DNA of 51,040 nucleotides, from positions 1 through 51,040 of the forward strand of contig NZ_DOEH01000028.1 in NCBI RefSeq assembly GCF_003533305.1, given 5' to 3'. The notes under the pieces are model-generated. The model made no database searches and was not told the origin of the DNA. It worked only from the letters and a program-made list of their open reading frames with translations. Positions 9,109-17,465 of this stretch are shown one piece after another (the stretch's first letter is position 1; each line of letters begins with the position of its first letter). The translations under genes were made by a program, and so were the position numbers. Origin of the DNA: Providencia sp. (GTDB taxonomy: Bacteria > Pseudomonadota > Gammaproteobacteria > Enterobacterales > Enterobacteriaceae).

Positions 9109-9756
9109 TTATTCAAAGAATTTTGCTGCGCCAGAGATAGCTGCCAAGGTTTCCCCTGCATCTATACGCTTTTTAACATCAATTTCAGCATGTTGCGCGT
9201 TAAGTGCTCGTTGGCTGTATTCTTTAATGAAGGCTTCATCTGCAACTAGCACGCCGTCACCATCTGCAATAATGAGATTGCCAGGATAAATTGTGACGCC
9301 ATCAACGCTAATTGGTACGTTGATGGCTCCCTCTATACCTAAAATACGAGTGGTAAGTGGGCTAACTTTACGTGCGAAAATAGGTATGCCAATTTCACGT
9401 AGTGCTTTGATATCAGTAACGCAGCCATCAATAATCGCACCTGCAATTTTTTTCTCTCGTGCCATATAGGAAACCATTTCTCCCCAGCAAGCTCGGTCGA
9501 AATCACCTGACATATCAACACAAATAACATCACCTTCTTGCACAATATCAAATACTTTATGTACTGCACTGGAATCCATGTGCGGAATACGAACGGTGAC
9601 GGCATGGCCAATAAATTGGCATTTTTCAATTTGTGGACGTAATGTTTTAATAAAACCAAAATCTGTCATATGGCCGATGGTTGAAGGACAAACATGACGG
9701 CAGCTTTCAATAGTTTCTTGAGTAAAATGAGCAATGCGAGGATTGAGAGTAAACAT
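9109..9756 (-). CDS. RraA-family protein (putative aldolase/decarboxylase)
   Basis: A 215-residue protein of the RraA/HMG-aldolase fold. Landmarks are GDVICVDMSGDFDRACWGEM (75-94), IAGAIIDGCVTDIKALREIG (104-123), IPIFARKVSP, and GVTIYPGNLIIADGDGVLV. Catalytic members (4-hydroxy-4-methyl-2-oxoglutarate aldolase with oxaloacetate decarboxylase activity) carry an Arg-Asp pair in the IxDGxxRD segment; here it is Thr114-Asp115, so the substrate-binding Arg is missing. It lies between an MFS importer and an amidase, pointing to small-acid catabolism rather than RNase E inhibition. The exact reaction is unresolved. Confidence 0.85.
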   Translation of the reverse strand: MFTLNPRIAHFTQETIESCRHVCPSTIGHMTDFGFIKTLRPQIEKCQFIGHAVTVRIPHMDSSAVHKVFDIVQEGDVICVDMSGDFDRACWGEMVSYMAREKKIAGAIIDGCVTDIKALREIGIPIFARKVSPLTTRILGIEGAINVPISVDGVTIYPGNLIIADGDGVLVADEAFIKEYSQRALNAQHAEIDVKKRIDAGETLAAISGAAKFFE

Positions 9757-9806
9757 AAAGGCACCTTTTAGTTAATCGTTTTTAAAATTATGGATATGAG
9801 TGATAA

Positions 9807-11117
9807 CTAGCTATTATTAGTTGCACTGATTAATGGTTTATCCGGTTGAATAAAAAACCAGCAGATGATGGCTAAACTGATTGGAATAACATTAAAAAGT
9901 AATGCTACAGTCCATCCAAAATGTTGAGCTAACCAACCGCAAAGGATTGGCGAGATAACCCCTCCAAGATTTCCCCATAAATTCATCCAACCACTGACTG
10001 AACCTGCAAATTGACGGCCTTTATCTGCGGCAATTGCCCATGAGGTCACAACCGGAAGCCCTAAAGAACCAAGTGCTAAAGTTAGCCACGCTACACTTGT
10101 AACCGCACTTTCTGTTTGGGCTGCCCCACAGATACCAATAATAAATAAGATGAAACCGAAGATGGCGATATAGCCGCGAGCGACGAGTTGAGAATAACCT
10201 TTATTTAAGAGCCAATCTGAAATTGAACCGGCGCTAAGTACAGCAATACAGATAGCGAGCCAAGGAAAACTGGCTGCAACACCCATTTGGGTGAGTGAGA
10301 AACCACGTGCTTCTTGCAGATAGGTGGGTAACCAAATCATGAAAAGAGTGGTCATGTAGGCAACAAAGAAATATTGGAAACCGACTGCCCAAAAAGAGCG
10401 TTCCTTCATAAAGAGTCGCCAAGGGGCTTTTACATTTTCAGCGCCTTGTTCGCCAATGCTCCGTCCACTTTTGATAAATTCAATTTCTTCTGGGGTAATA
10501 TTGGGATGTTCTTCAGGTCGATTGCGTGCAAAGAAATACCAAATTGCACCCATGACGATGCCGACAACGCCAAAAATCCAAAATACGGCGTGCCAACCGA
10601 ATGAAATCATAATGAATACTGTTAGTGTTGGTGCAATAACGGGGCCAAAATAGGAACCTGCGAGCAAGAAGCTTGCTGCGCGTGCTTTTTCATTTTGACG
10701 AAACCACCAAGTATTGAATACCGCATTAGAGGGATATAACGGCGCTTCACCGACACCAAATAAGAAACGCACAATACACAGCCAAACATAAGTTGGCGCG
10801 ACTACTGTTAGGATCGTGAAAGCAGACCAAACATACAGACTGATTGTGGCAATTAGGCGACTACCAAAACGTTCTGCAAGTATGCCACTTGGAATTTGTG
10901 CGAGAGCATAACCAAGAGAAAATAGTGCACCAAGAAAACCAAATTGGACCTTACTCATCCCTAAATCGGTCATCATAGACTCCGCCACAATAGAAATATT
11001 GGCGCGATCCATATAAGCAACTAAGCCGATAGCAAAAAATATTGCCGCTAATCCCCAACGTAAACGTCCCGGTGGATTTTTCGCCACTGGAGCTGTAATA
11101 GAGTCTTTATTTGACAT
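9807..11117 (-). CDS. MFS transporter, anion:cation symporter (ACS) family
   Basis: A 436-residue, 12-helix major-facilitator protein of the hexuronate/glucarate/galactonate (ACS) type. It shows YMDRANISIVA in helix 1, GALFSLGYALAQIPSGILAERFGSR around the first A-like motif, RFLFGVGEAPLYPSN in helix 4, a long central loop (RNRPEEHPNITPEE), and the second-half WLLNKG loop. Such carriers import organic anions with H+. It is the first gene of the leftward operon, 50 bp before the RraA-like gene, with a GntR-type operator about 75 bp upstream of its start. Substrate is unknown. Confidence 0.9.
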   Translation of the reverse strand: MSNKDSITAPVAKNPPGRLRWGLAAIFFAIGLVAYMDRANISIVAESMMTDLGMSKVQFGFLGALFSLGYALAQIPSGILAERFGSRLIATISLYVWSAFTILTVVAPTYVWLCIVRFLFGVGEAPLYPSNAVFNTWWFRQNEKARAASFLLAGSYFGPVIAPTLTVFIMISFGWHAVFWIFGVVGIVMGAIWYFFARNRPEEHPNITPEEIEFIKSGRSIGEQGAENVKAPWRLFMKERSFWAVGFQYFFVAYMTTLFMIWLPTYLQEARGFSLTQMGVAASFPWLAICIAVLSAGSISDWLLNKGYSQLVARGYIAIFGFILFIIGICGAAQTESAVTSVAWLTLALGSLGLPVVTSWAIAADKGRQFAGSVSGWMNLWGNLGGVISPILCGWLAQHFGWTVALLFNVIPISLAIICWFFIQPDKPLISATNNS

Positions 11118-11172
11118 AGCCTTACCTTTTTTATTGGTCCGTAGAGGTAATAAACTGAGTTATATTTTATTG

Positions 11173-11202
11173 TATTTATATTGAATTCAACTTGTATACA
11201 AG
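11173..11202 (-). promoter_or_regulatory. MFS-operon promoter with perfect GTATAC palindrome
   Basis: CTTGTATACAAG (11191-11202) is a perfect 12-bp palindrome. It contains a minus-strand -35 TTGTAT (11196-11201), followed by a 17-bp spacer and a weak -10 TAAATA (11173-11178). A second palindrome, TTGAATTCAA (11181-11190), lies in the spacer. The same core and spacing occur at the gntR promoter. Confidence 0.7.
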
Positions 11203-11252
11203 ATGGATGTTAATGACGAGTTATTGCCATGTCAAAGATATGTTTTGCTATT

Positions 11253-11268
11253 TGTGATTTGACTCAAA
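11253..11268. promoter_or_regulatory. Candidate CRP site upstream of the MFS operon
   Basis: TGTGA-TTTGAC-TCAAA matches one CRP half-site exactly and the other at four of five positions. Its centre is about -94 from the predicted start, a permitted class I position. Not tested. Confidence 0.35.
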
Positions 11269-11478
11269 ATATCTGATGATTTTATGAACAACATCAAACT
11301 TTGAGATATAACGAAGGCTAGCTTTATTTATTGCTTAATAAACAATGGATTATGAAAAGGTTGGTTTGATTGAAAATGAATTTTGCTTTATAGCTAAAAT
11401 GATATCGTTGGGTTTCGTCATCAACCTGAGTGATCGCGAAGGTATTCTAAGCATGGTGTGACTAGTTTGTATTGTAGG

Positions 11479-11862
11479 TCAGCTATTTTTATCAATTAAT
11501 TCACGTAGGCACTGTGCTAATTGATCAACAGTTTTTTCGCCTGTTGCCGCTTCTACGGTTAGATTTTCAAGTGTACAGTCATTATCGCGGATTTTAATAC
11601 CATTGCGATAAAGAAAAGTCATTGTCACAAAAAATGCAGTACGTTTATTGCCGTCATGAAAAATATGACCACGGGCAATGGCAACCCAATAGGTTGCTGC
11701 TAATTCAATAATATCTGTGATATTTTCATAGTGAGTACGATTTTGTACTCGATAAATTAGTGCTTCAGCTCTGCCGACATCTGACATACCGCTAACGCCG
11801 GGAAAACGTTGTAATATGCGGTCATGGAAAGCAATAACTTCTTGTGCACTAATCCATATCAT
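11479..11862 (-). CDS. doc: Doc-type toxin (Fic/Doc family, death-on-curing)
   Basis: A 127-residue protein, the size of P1 Doc, which phosphorylates EF-Tu and stalls translation. The Fic/Doc signature HxFxDGNKR is present as HIFHDGNKRTAFF (about residues 72-84) and appears catalytically complete. The ATG overlaps the antitoxin stop (ATGA), the usual coupled arrangement. It is the distal gene of a two-gene operon. No frameshift or truncation is seen, so the toxin should be functional. Confidence 0.93.
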   Translation of the reverse strand: MIWISAQEVIAFHDRILQRFPGVSGMSDVGRAEALIYRVQNRTHYENITDIIELAATYWVAIARGHIFHDGNKRTAFFVTMTFLYRNGIKIRDNDCTLENLTVEAATGEKTVDQLAQCLRELIDKNS

Positions 11863-12080
11863 CGATTCGTTAGCGCCTCTACAGTGTGTCCATGACGTTG
11901 CATTATGGTATCAAACTCTGCATCTAGTTTAGCGTTTTGATACGCCTCGAATTCAGTTTTACTGATAACTATTGCTGAACTACCATCTCTACGAGTAATT
12001 TCAATGGGCTCGCCATGGACTGCTGCATCTAGCACTTCAGAGATATTGGCACGAGCTTGAGTTGAAGTATATGTACGCAT
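11859..12080 (-). CDS. phd: Phd/YefM-family antitoxin
   Basis: A 73-residue antitoxin that binds and neutralises Doc and represses its own operon. The N-terminal Phd fold reads TSTQARANISEVLDAA, then EPIEITRRDG and AIVISKTEFEAYQ; the C-terminal tail (KLDAEFDTIMQRHGH) would be the toxin-binding segment. I chose the ATG at 12080 because AAGGAGGC precedes it at good spacing; a start 12 codons upstream would run into the operator. It overlaps doc by four bases. The 29-bp palindrome just upstream is the likely operator. Confidence 0.93.
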   Translation of the reverse strand: MRTYTSTQARANISEVLDAAVHGEPIEITRRDGSSAIVISKTEFEAYQNAKLDAEFDTIMQRHGHTVEALTNR

Positions 12081-12091
12081 AATATGCCTCC

Positions 12092-12120
12092 TTAAATGTA
12101 CATTTGTATTGTACATTTAA
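12092..12120. promoter_or_regulatory. Phd/Doc operator palindrome
   Basis: Perfect 11-bp inverted repeat TTAAATGTACA / TGTACATTTAA with a 7-bp spacer, 12 bp upstream of the phd ATG. Each arm contains TGTACA, itself a palindrome, which fits binding of paired Phd dimers and conditional cooperativity by Doc (family knowledge). Confidence 0.75.
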
Positions 12121-12202
12121 TAGGTGATTCTTTCAAATATAGAGATAGAGTTTATTTTTAGAGGAATATTCAAATTTGGACTTTTGATTATTCACTAAAA
12201 GT

Positions 12203-12236
12203 AAAAAAGCCAGCTAATACAACGTATCGGCTGACT
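12203..12236 (-). terminator. Terminator of yicC
   Basis: Minus-strand stem AGTCAGC / GCTGGCT with an inner GATAC / GTATT extension and a short GTT loop, followed by six T (AAAAAA at 12203-12208). It lies 31 nt past the yicC stop and separates yicC from phd-doc. Confidence 0.8.
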
Positions 12237-12266
12237 TAATGAGTGACTCTAAAATGTTGAGAAAGG

Positions 12267-13130
12267 TTATTCGATGTTCTGAATTTGTTCTCTCATTTGT
12301 TCAATCAATACTTTTAACTCAACGGCAGAGTTAGTGACTTCACTATTAATCGATTTAGAGGCTAAGGTATTTGATTCACGGTTAAATTCTTGCATCATAA
12401 AATCAAGACGGCGGCCATTAGCCTCTTTCTTCTTAAGAATATTGCGCGTTTCTTTAACGTGAGATTCTAATCTGTCCAATTCTTCAGCCACATCGACACG
12501 CTGAGCCAGTAAAATTAGCTCTTGTTCAAGGCGGTTATTATCAACTTGGATGTCAGCCTCTTCTAATTTAGACTGCAAACGTTCACGTTGCCATTTTAAA
12601 ATTTCAGGCATGTGCTGACGTACTTTTGCAACTTCAACTAATACACCATCGAGGCGCTGTTCAATTAAAGTCTGTAATGAAGCACCTTCAGATTCGCGAC
12701 TTTGGATAAAGGCATTGATAGCTTCATCAAGTCCTGCCATGAGTTGCTCACTAATCGTATCTAAATCTTGCTCACCAGCAGACATTACACCCGGCCAACG
12801 CAAAATTTCCAGAGGATTGATTTCCCCTTCGTGGCTGTAATTTTTAACCCAATTGGCAGCGGTAATCAGTTGACGAGCGAGTTTTTCATTAAGGATTAAC
12901 TCACCACGATTAGCATCATCTAACTCAATACGTAAGTTACATTCTACTTTTCCACGCGTCAGACGTGAACGAAGACGCTCACGGATCACGGGTTCAAGGC
13001 TTCTAAATTGTTCAGGTAAACGGATATACGTTTCTAAATAACGTTGGTTTACGGAACGCAGCTCCCAAGCCGCATTCCCCCATTCACCCTTGATATCACG
13101 ACGGGCAAAAGCAGTCATACTACGGATCAT
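12267..13130 (-). CDS. yicC: YicC-family endoribonuclease
   Basis: A 287-residue protein equal in length to E. coli YicC and near-identical at both ends: MIRSMTAFARRDIKGEWG at the start, RRLDFMMQEFNRESNTLASK and VLIEQMREQIQNIE at the end. YicC is an endoribonuclease reported to act on the sRNA RyhB. The middle is a long acidic coiled-coil-rich region. It is transcribed divergently from rph with 122 bp between, the conserved enterobacterial arrangement. A minus-strand TATAAT (13162-13167) could be its -10, with no good -35. Confidence 0.95.
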   Translation of the reverse strand: MIRSMTAFARRDIKGEWGNAAWELRSVNQRYLETYIRLPEQFRSLEPVIRERLRSRLTRGKVECNLRIELDDANRGELILNEKLARQLITAANWVKNYSHEGEINPLEILRWPGVMSAGEQDLDTISEQLMAGLDEAINAFIQSRESEGASLQTLIEQRLDGVLVEVAKVRQHMPEILKWQRERLQSKLEEADIQVDNNRLEQELILLAQRVDVAEELDRLESHVKETRNILKKKEANGRRLDFMMQEFNRESNTLASKSINSEVTNSAVELKVLIEQMREQIQNIE

Positions 13131-13252
13131 AATTCGTTCCTATCATCATCAAGATGAAGATATTATAGCGCTATGGAGAATGACAGGATAGGCATTATCT
13201 ATTTAACGACGTATAATGCGTTCCAATTTGAGTTGATAATGGAGATAACACC

Positions 13253-13966
13253 ATGCGCCCATCAGATAGATTAGCAGACCAAATGCGTCCGATAAAAATT
13301 ACGCGTAACTATACAAAGCATGCGGAAGGCTCTGTTCTTATTGAGTTTGGCGACACCAAGGTGTTATGTAATGCAACAGTGGAAGAAGGCGTTCCACGTT
13401 TTCTAAAAGGTCAAGGCCAAGGTTGGGTTACCGCAGAATATGGTATGTTGCCTCGTGCAACTAACTCTCGTAATCAACGTGAAGCCGCTCGTGGAAAACA
13501 AACTGGCCGTACAATGGAGATTCAACGACTGATTGCTCGCTCATTGCGCGCTGCCGTTGATCTGAAAAAACTGGGTGAATATACCATTACATTAGACTGT
13601 GATGTTATTCAGGCAGATGGTGGTACGCGTACTGCTGCAATTTCTGGTGCTTGCGTTGCATTGGTTGATGCGCTGAATAATATGGTTGAGCAAGGGAAAT
13701 TAAAGAAAAGCCCATTAAAATCAATGGTTGCCGCAGTTTCTGTGGGAATTGTTAAGCAAGAAGCTTTGTGTGACCTTGAATATGTTGAAGATTCAGCCGC
13801 TGAAACCGATATGAATGTGGTGATGATGGACGATGGACGTATGATTGAAGTTCAAGGCACAGCAGAAGGCGAGCCTTTCAGTCATGAAGAGTTGCTTGCT
13901 TTACTTGCTCTGGCGAAAACGGGGCTAGACACCATTTTCGAAGCTCAGCGAGAAGCGCTGAAATAA
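13253..13966 (+). CDS. rph: Ribonuclease PH
   Basis: A phosphorolytic 3'-5' exoribonuclease that trims tRNA 3' ends and rRNA. The 237 residues run without the frameshift known from E. coli K-12: [23 protein letters not shown] at the start in two segments, [16 protein letters not shown] near residue 86, the phosphate/active-site segment [15 protein letters not shown] near 117-131, and [14 protein letters not shown] near 178. It precedes pyrE; the terminator-like hairpin at 13981 lies between them. A TATAAT at 13212-13217 upstream is a plausible -10. Confidence 0.97.
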   Translation: MRPSDRLADQMRPIKITRNYTKHAEGSVLIEFGDTKVLCNATVEEGVPRFLKGQGQGWVTAEYGMLPRATNSRNQREAARGKQTGRTMEIQRLIARSLRAAVDLKKLGEYTITLDCDVIQADGGTRTAAISGACVALVDALNNMVEQGKLKKSPLKSMVAAVSVGIVKQEALCDLEYVEDSAAETDMNVVMMDDGRMIEVQGTAEGEPFSHEELLALLALAKTGLDTIFEAQREALK

Positions 13967-13980
13967 ACGTATTATTGAAT

Positions 13981-14005
13981 AGGCGACTGATTAGTCGCCT
14001 TTTTT
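13981..14005 (+). terminator. rph-pyrE attenuator hairpin
   Basis: AGGCGACT GATT AGTCGCCT followed by six T, 14 nt after the rph stop and about 90 nt before pyrE. In E. coli pyrE is controlled by UTP-sensitive attenuation that depends on translation of rph up to such a hairpin. Here rph is intact and ends close to the stem, so the same control is likely. Confidence 0.88.
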
Positions 14006-14094
14006 ATGTCTAACGGTTTGTTGAACATGAATAACTGAATATGAATTATATATTCTGAAATTATATAAATATTAATCAATGAGGAGAATGACTA

Positions 14095-14736
14095 ATGAAA
14101 GCCTATCAGCGCGATTTTATTGAACTAGCCATGAAAAAACAGGTACTTAAATTTGGTGAGTTCACACTGAAATCAGGCCGTAAAAGCCCATACTTTTTTA
14201 ATGCGGGGCTATTTAATACGGGGCGTGACCTGGCTCTTATCGGTCGTTTCTACGCGCAGGCACTACAAGAAAGTACGATTGAGTGCGATGTTATCTTTGG
14301 CCCTGCTTATAAAGGCATCCCAATCGCAACGACAATGGCGGTTGCATTAGCTGAGCATCATGATATCGATATGCCATATTGCTTTAACCGTAAAGAAGCA
14401 AAAGATCATGGGGAAGGTGGCGTTTTGGTTGGCAGTCCTTTACAAGGTCGCGTTGTGGTCGTTGATGATGTTATTACGGCAGGTACGGCTATTCGTGAAT
14501 CAATGGAAATCATTAAACAGCAAAAAGCCATATTGAGTGGCGTACTTTTGTCTTTAGATCGTCAAGAGAAAGGTAAAGGTGAAATTTCAGCGGTACAAGA
14601 AATAGAACGTGACTATGGCTGTAAGGTTTATTCGATTATTACTATGAGTGATTTAATTACTTATCTTACTGAACAAGATGATATGCATGAACACTTAGCT
14701 GCAATGAAAGCATATCGTGAACAATATGGGATCTAG
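14095..14736 (+). CDS. pyrE: Orotate phosphoribosyltransferase
   Basis: Transfers phosphoribose from PRPP to orotate, giving OMP in pyrimidine synthesis. The 213 residues match E. coli PyrE in length. The PRPP-binding motif [16 protein letters not shown] is at about 120-135; the flexible catalytic loop [12 protein letters not shown] is near 99-110, and the N-terminus reads [26 protein letters not shown] ribosome site precedes the ATG. Expression is probably set by the attenuator between rph and pyrE. Confidence 0.97.
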   Translation: MKAYQRDFIELAMKKQVLKFGEFTLKSGRKSPYFFNAGLFNTGRDLALIGRFYAQALQESTIECDVIFGPAYKGIPIATTMAVALAEHHDIDMPYCFNRKEAKDHGEGGVLVGSPLQGRVVVVDDVITAGTAIRESMEIIKQQKAILSGVLLSLDRQEKGKGEISAVQEIERDYGCKVYSIITMSDLITYLTEQDDMHEHLAAMKAYREQYGI

Positions 14737-14748
14737 TTAAAAGCAGAT

Positions 14749-14779
14749 AAAAAAAGCCCTCGCCCAATAACGGGCGGGG
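14749..14779 (-). terminator. Terminator of slmA
   Basis: Eight-base-pair GC-rich stem (14758-14765 with 14772-14779, one G.U pair), loop AATAAC. On the minus strand it is followed by seven T (14749-14755). It lies between convergent pyrE and slmA; the plus-strand side lacks a T-run, so it chiefly serves slmA. Confidence 0.85.
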
Positions 14780-14815
14780 TGAGTAGTATAAATAATCGTT
14801 TGCTGGAATAATTGA

Positions 14816-15415
14816 TTATTGTAGCTGAGCTAAAATTAAAGGCCAGCGAGCTTCGAATTCGACGGTTGGTCGGTAACGAAATTCAGATCGTACAAAGCGC
14901 GAAAGCATACCTTCACAATAGGCTAATAGTTGAGAAGCAAGTAGTGATTCATCATGCAGAAAACCATGACCATCACGTATTTTTTTCTCTTTCAGTACTT
15001 GTCGCAGTTGCGATTCAATACGTTCAAATAATTGATTAATGCGTCCTTGGAGCCTATCTTGCTCGAACATGAGCGCATGGCCTGTCATTATACGCGTTAA
15101 GCCAGGGTTTTTCTCTGAAAAACCTAAAACCAACGCTAAAATTAATTTTACTCTGATAATAGTATCTTTTTCATCAGTTAAAATGAGATTAATACGTGAA
15201 ACCAATGAGTCTTCAATAAACTCAATCAAGCTATCGAACATTTTCATTTTGCTAGGAAAATGACGATAGAGTGCGGCTTCGGATACGCCGACTGTAGCAG
15301 CCAGTTTTGCGGTTGTAATACGCTGGCTACCATCACTACTTTCTAACATCAACGCGAGAGCCTGTAAAATTTCTTCACGTCTGTTACGCTTTTTTGTTAT
15401 CGCTTTTTCTGCCAT
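14816..15415 (-). CDS. slmA: Nucleoid occlusion factor SlmA (TetR family)
   Basis: A DNA-binding protein that blocks FtsZ ring assembly over the nucleoid. At 199 residues it is close to E. coli SlmA (198). The N-terminal helix-turn-helix reads [21 protein letters not shown] (about 38-58 in two adjoining stretches), preceded by [17 protein letters not shown]. It sits between pyrE and dut as in E. coli. A terminator follows it. A perfect 11-bp inverted repeat lies between dut and slmA. I did not find a convincing SlmA consensus site near the gene. Confidence 0.95.
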   Translation of the reverse strand: MAEKAITKKRNRREEILQALALMLESSDGSQRITTAKLAATVGVSEAALYRHFPSKMKMFDSLIEFIEDSLVSRINLILTDEKDTIIRVKLILALVLGFSEKNPGLTRIMTGHALMFEQDRLQGRINQLFERIESQLRQVLKEKKIRDGHGFLHDESLLASQLLAYCEGMLSRFVRSEFRYRPTVEFEARWPLILAQLQ

Positions 15416-15547
15416 GTCTGATAAGACCCCTGCTAAAACAGCAAAACAAACTATCCAAAATTTTGCGCTGAGTAAATAGCTATACAGAGCAAAAGAGTAT
15501 TAAAAATTATAGATACGTTGATTAAATCTAAGTTATTTTTCTTTAAT

Positions 15548-15610
15548 AAGTGCGTAATGATTATTTTTATACAAAAGATATATCCCTCTGATAGGCACTA
15601 TTACGCACTT
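15548..15610. repeat. Perfect 11-bp inverted repeat between dut and slmA
   Basis: AAGTGCGTAAT (15548-15558) and ATTACGCACTT (15600-15610) are exact reverse complements separated by 41 bp. They lie between the dut stop and the slmA start on the minus strand. No T-run follows, so this is not a simple terminator; a pair of operator half-sites or a long RNA stem are possible. Confidence 0.6.
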
Positions 15611-15629
15611 TAACGAAAGATAAATAGGC

Positions 15630-16085
15630 TTATTGGCGACCTGAGTGACCAAAACCACCTTCGCCACGCTCTGTTGCATCAAAACTATCTACAATATTAA
15701 ATTCAGCTTGGACAACAGGGACAAAAACCATTTGAGCCAGACGTTCGCCAGGTTCAATGGTAAATGTTTTATCACCACGGTTCCAAGCTGATACCATCAG
15801 GGGGCCTTGATAGTCAGAGTCAATCAAACCGACTAAGTTACCGAGTACGACACCATGTTTATGACCAAGGCCTGAACGCGGTAATATCACCGCAGCGAGT
15901 TGCTCATCAGCGATATGGATAGCTAAGCCAGTAGGAATAAGGACTGTTTGGCCAGGAGCCAAATCAATCGATGCGTCAAGGCATGCACGTAAATCTAAAC
16001 CTGCAGAACCCGTAGTTGCATAAGTGGGTAGTGGAAATTCATTACCGATGCGCGGATCAAGAATTTTCAGATCAATTTTTTTCAT
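15630..16085 (-). CDS. dut: dUTP diphosphatase
   Basis: Hydrolyses dUTP to dUMP and pyrophosphate, keeping uracil out of DNA and feeding thymidylate synthesis. The 151-residue form starting at 16085 ([20 protein letters not shown]) matches E. coli Dut in length. The five trimer motifs are present: [47 protein letters not shown], and the C-terminal arm [12 protein letters not shown]. It overlaps the end of coaBC by 14 bp, indicating coupled translation. Confidence 0.97.
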   Translation of the reverse strand: MKKIDLKILDPRIGNEFPLPTYATTGSAGLDLRACLDASIDLAPGQTVLIPTGLAIHIADEQLAAVILPRSGLGHKHGVVLGNLVGLIDSDYQGPLMVSAWNRGDKTFTIEPGERLAQMVFVPVVQAEFNIVDSFDATERGEGGFGHSGRQ

Positions 16086-17277
16086 AACGTTGGAGTATCT
16101 CGTCAAGTAAATAGTGGCTTAATTCAATTTTACTACAATGTGGCAATCTGACATCACCCGATGCATCAAATAGATGTAATGCGTTGTTATCACTATTAAA
16201 TCCGTTATCTGCAAGAGATACGTCATTGGCACAAATTAAGTCTAGTTGTTTTTGTTGTCGTTTTTGGCGTGCATAATCCTCAATATTTTGAGTTTCTGCT
16301 GCAAAGCCAACGACGTATGGTCGATTTTGCTTCATTTTTCCGACACTGGCAACAATATCTGGGTTTTTAACCAGTATAATTGTTACTTCATCACCTTGTT
16401 TCTTGATTTTATTTTCGGCGACAGTTTTTGCTCGATAATCTGCTACTGCGGCACAACCGATGAAAATATCTTGTTGTTCAATGGTTTGATGTACTTTTTC
16501 ATACATTTCTAAACCACTGGTAACATTCATGCGATTAACACCAATAGGCGTTTCAATATTTACAGGGCCAGAAATTAATGTCACTTGAGCACCCCGCTCG
16601 CTTGCGGCTTGTGCGATAGCAAATCCCATTTTTCCTGAACTATGATTACTGATAAAGCGGACAGGATCTAAGTCTTCACGGGTTGGACCCGCAGTAATCA
16701 TCAGCTTAATGCCTTGTAAATCTATTTTGGAATTGAAGTGTTCACGAGTTAGGCGAACAATTTCTAATGGGTCAATCATGCGGCCGGGACCAATATCACC
16801 ACAAGCTTGGCTGCCATCATCAGGCCCCCAGATTTTATATTGCCGTTGTTTCAGTTTGATTAAATTATCTTGTGTTGCAGCGGCACGATACATTTGTTGG
16901 TTCATTGCAGGGACTATTGCAATAGGCGCGGCTGAGGCAAGACAAACCGTGGTGAGCAAATCATTGGCCATTCCTGCGTTTAATCGTGCAAGTAAGTCAG
17001 CTGTTGCTGGTGCTAAAATAATGATATCAGCCCATTTTGCTAATTCAATATGCCCCATTGCAGCTTCTGCCGCGGGATCAAGTAAATCATCAGCGACAGG
17101 GTATCCTGAAACTGCTTGTAATGTTAAAGGGGTAATAAACGCTTTGGCCGCAGATGTCATGACGACACGAACAAGAGCGCCTTCATCCCGTAAACGACGG
17201 GTTAATTCAGGAATTTTATAAGCGGCAATGCCACCACTAATGCCAAGAACAACGTGTTTACCTGATAGTTGAGTCAT
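16072..17277 (-). CDS. coaBC: Bifunctional phosphopantothenoylcysteine decarboxylase / phosphopantothenate-cysteine ligase
   Basis: Performs two steps of coenzyme A synthesis. The N-terminal FMN domain CoaC (about 1-185) has GGIAAYK, the NAGMANDLL segment and the [12 protein letters not shown] loop with the catalytic Cys. The C-terminal CTP-dependent CoaB domain has [20 protein letters not shown] in two stretches, GKMGFAIA, and AENKIKKQG with the conserved Lys. The ATG at 17277 ([16 protein letters not shown]) gives 401 residues, near the E. coli length; the frame extends 11 codons upstream without a better start. Divergent from radC, overlapping dut downstream. Confidence 0.96.
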   Translation of the reverse strand: MTQLSGKHVVLGISGGIAAYKIPELTRRLRDEGALVRVVMTSAAKAFITPLTLQAVSGYPVADDLLDPAAEAAMGHIELAKWADIIILAPATADLLARLNAGMANDLLTTVCLASAAPIAIVPAMNQQMYRAAATQDNLIKLKQRQYKIWGPDDGSQACGDIGPGRMIDPLEIVRLTREHFNSKIDLQGIKLMITAGPTREDLDPVRFISNHSSGKMGFAIAQAASERGAQVTLISGPVNIETPIGVNRMNVTSGLEMYEKVHQTIEQQDIFIGCAAVADYRAKTVAENKIKKQGDEVTIILVKNPDIVASVGKMKQNRPYVVGFAAETQNIEDYARQKRQQKQLDLICANDVSLADNGFNSDNNALHLFDASGDVRLPHCSKIELSHYLLDEILQRYEKN

Positions 17278-17465
17278 TGTTTTTATCCGATTGACCAATA
17301 TGGCTGGCATATTATCACATCAACAGATTAGGTGAGAGCGCTTGATTTCGCATCATGGTGTTATTTTTGCGAAGCGTTACGCAAAGCCCTGCCTGCTTTA
17401 TTGTTGTTACGTATTTAACTATGTAGAAAAGTGAGAAAGAAAGTGGGGCATGAAAGGACGCGGTA

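Larger units (their letters stand above)
11118..11478. other. Intergenic region between MFS gene and doc
   Basis: 361 bp without a gene. Its left part carries the MFS-operon promoter and operator (11173-11202). A CRP-like site, TGTGA-N6-TCAAA at 11253-11268, lies about 94 bp upstream of the predicted transcription start. The remaining sequence up to the doc stop is AT-rich, with no ORF, terminator or repeat that I can support. Confidence 0.5.

Noticed and set aside
13212..13217. Firm promoter call for rph from TATAAT
   Set aside because: The -10 is perfect but no acceptable -35 lies 16-18 bp upstream, so it is mentioned only with the gene.
16709..17221. 170-codon plus-strand open frame
   Set aside because: Antisense to the well-conserved coaBC; a shadow frame with no recognisable domain.
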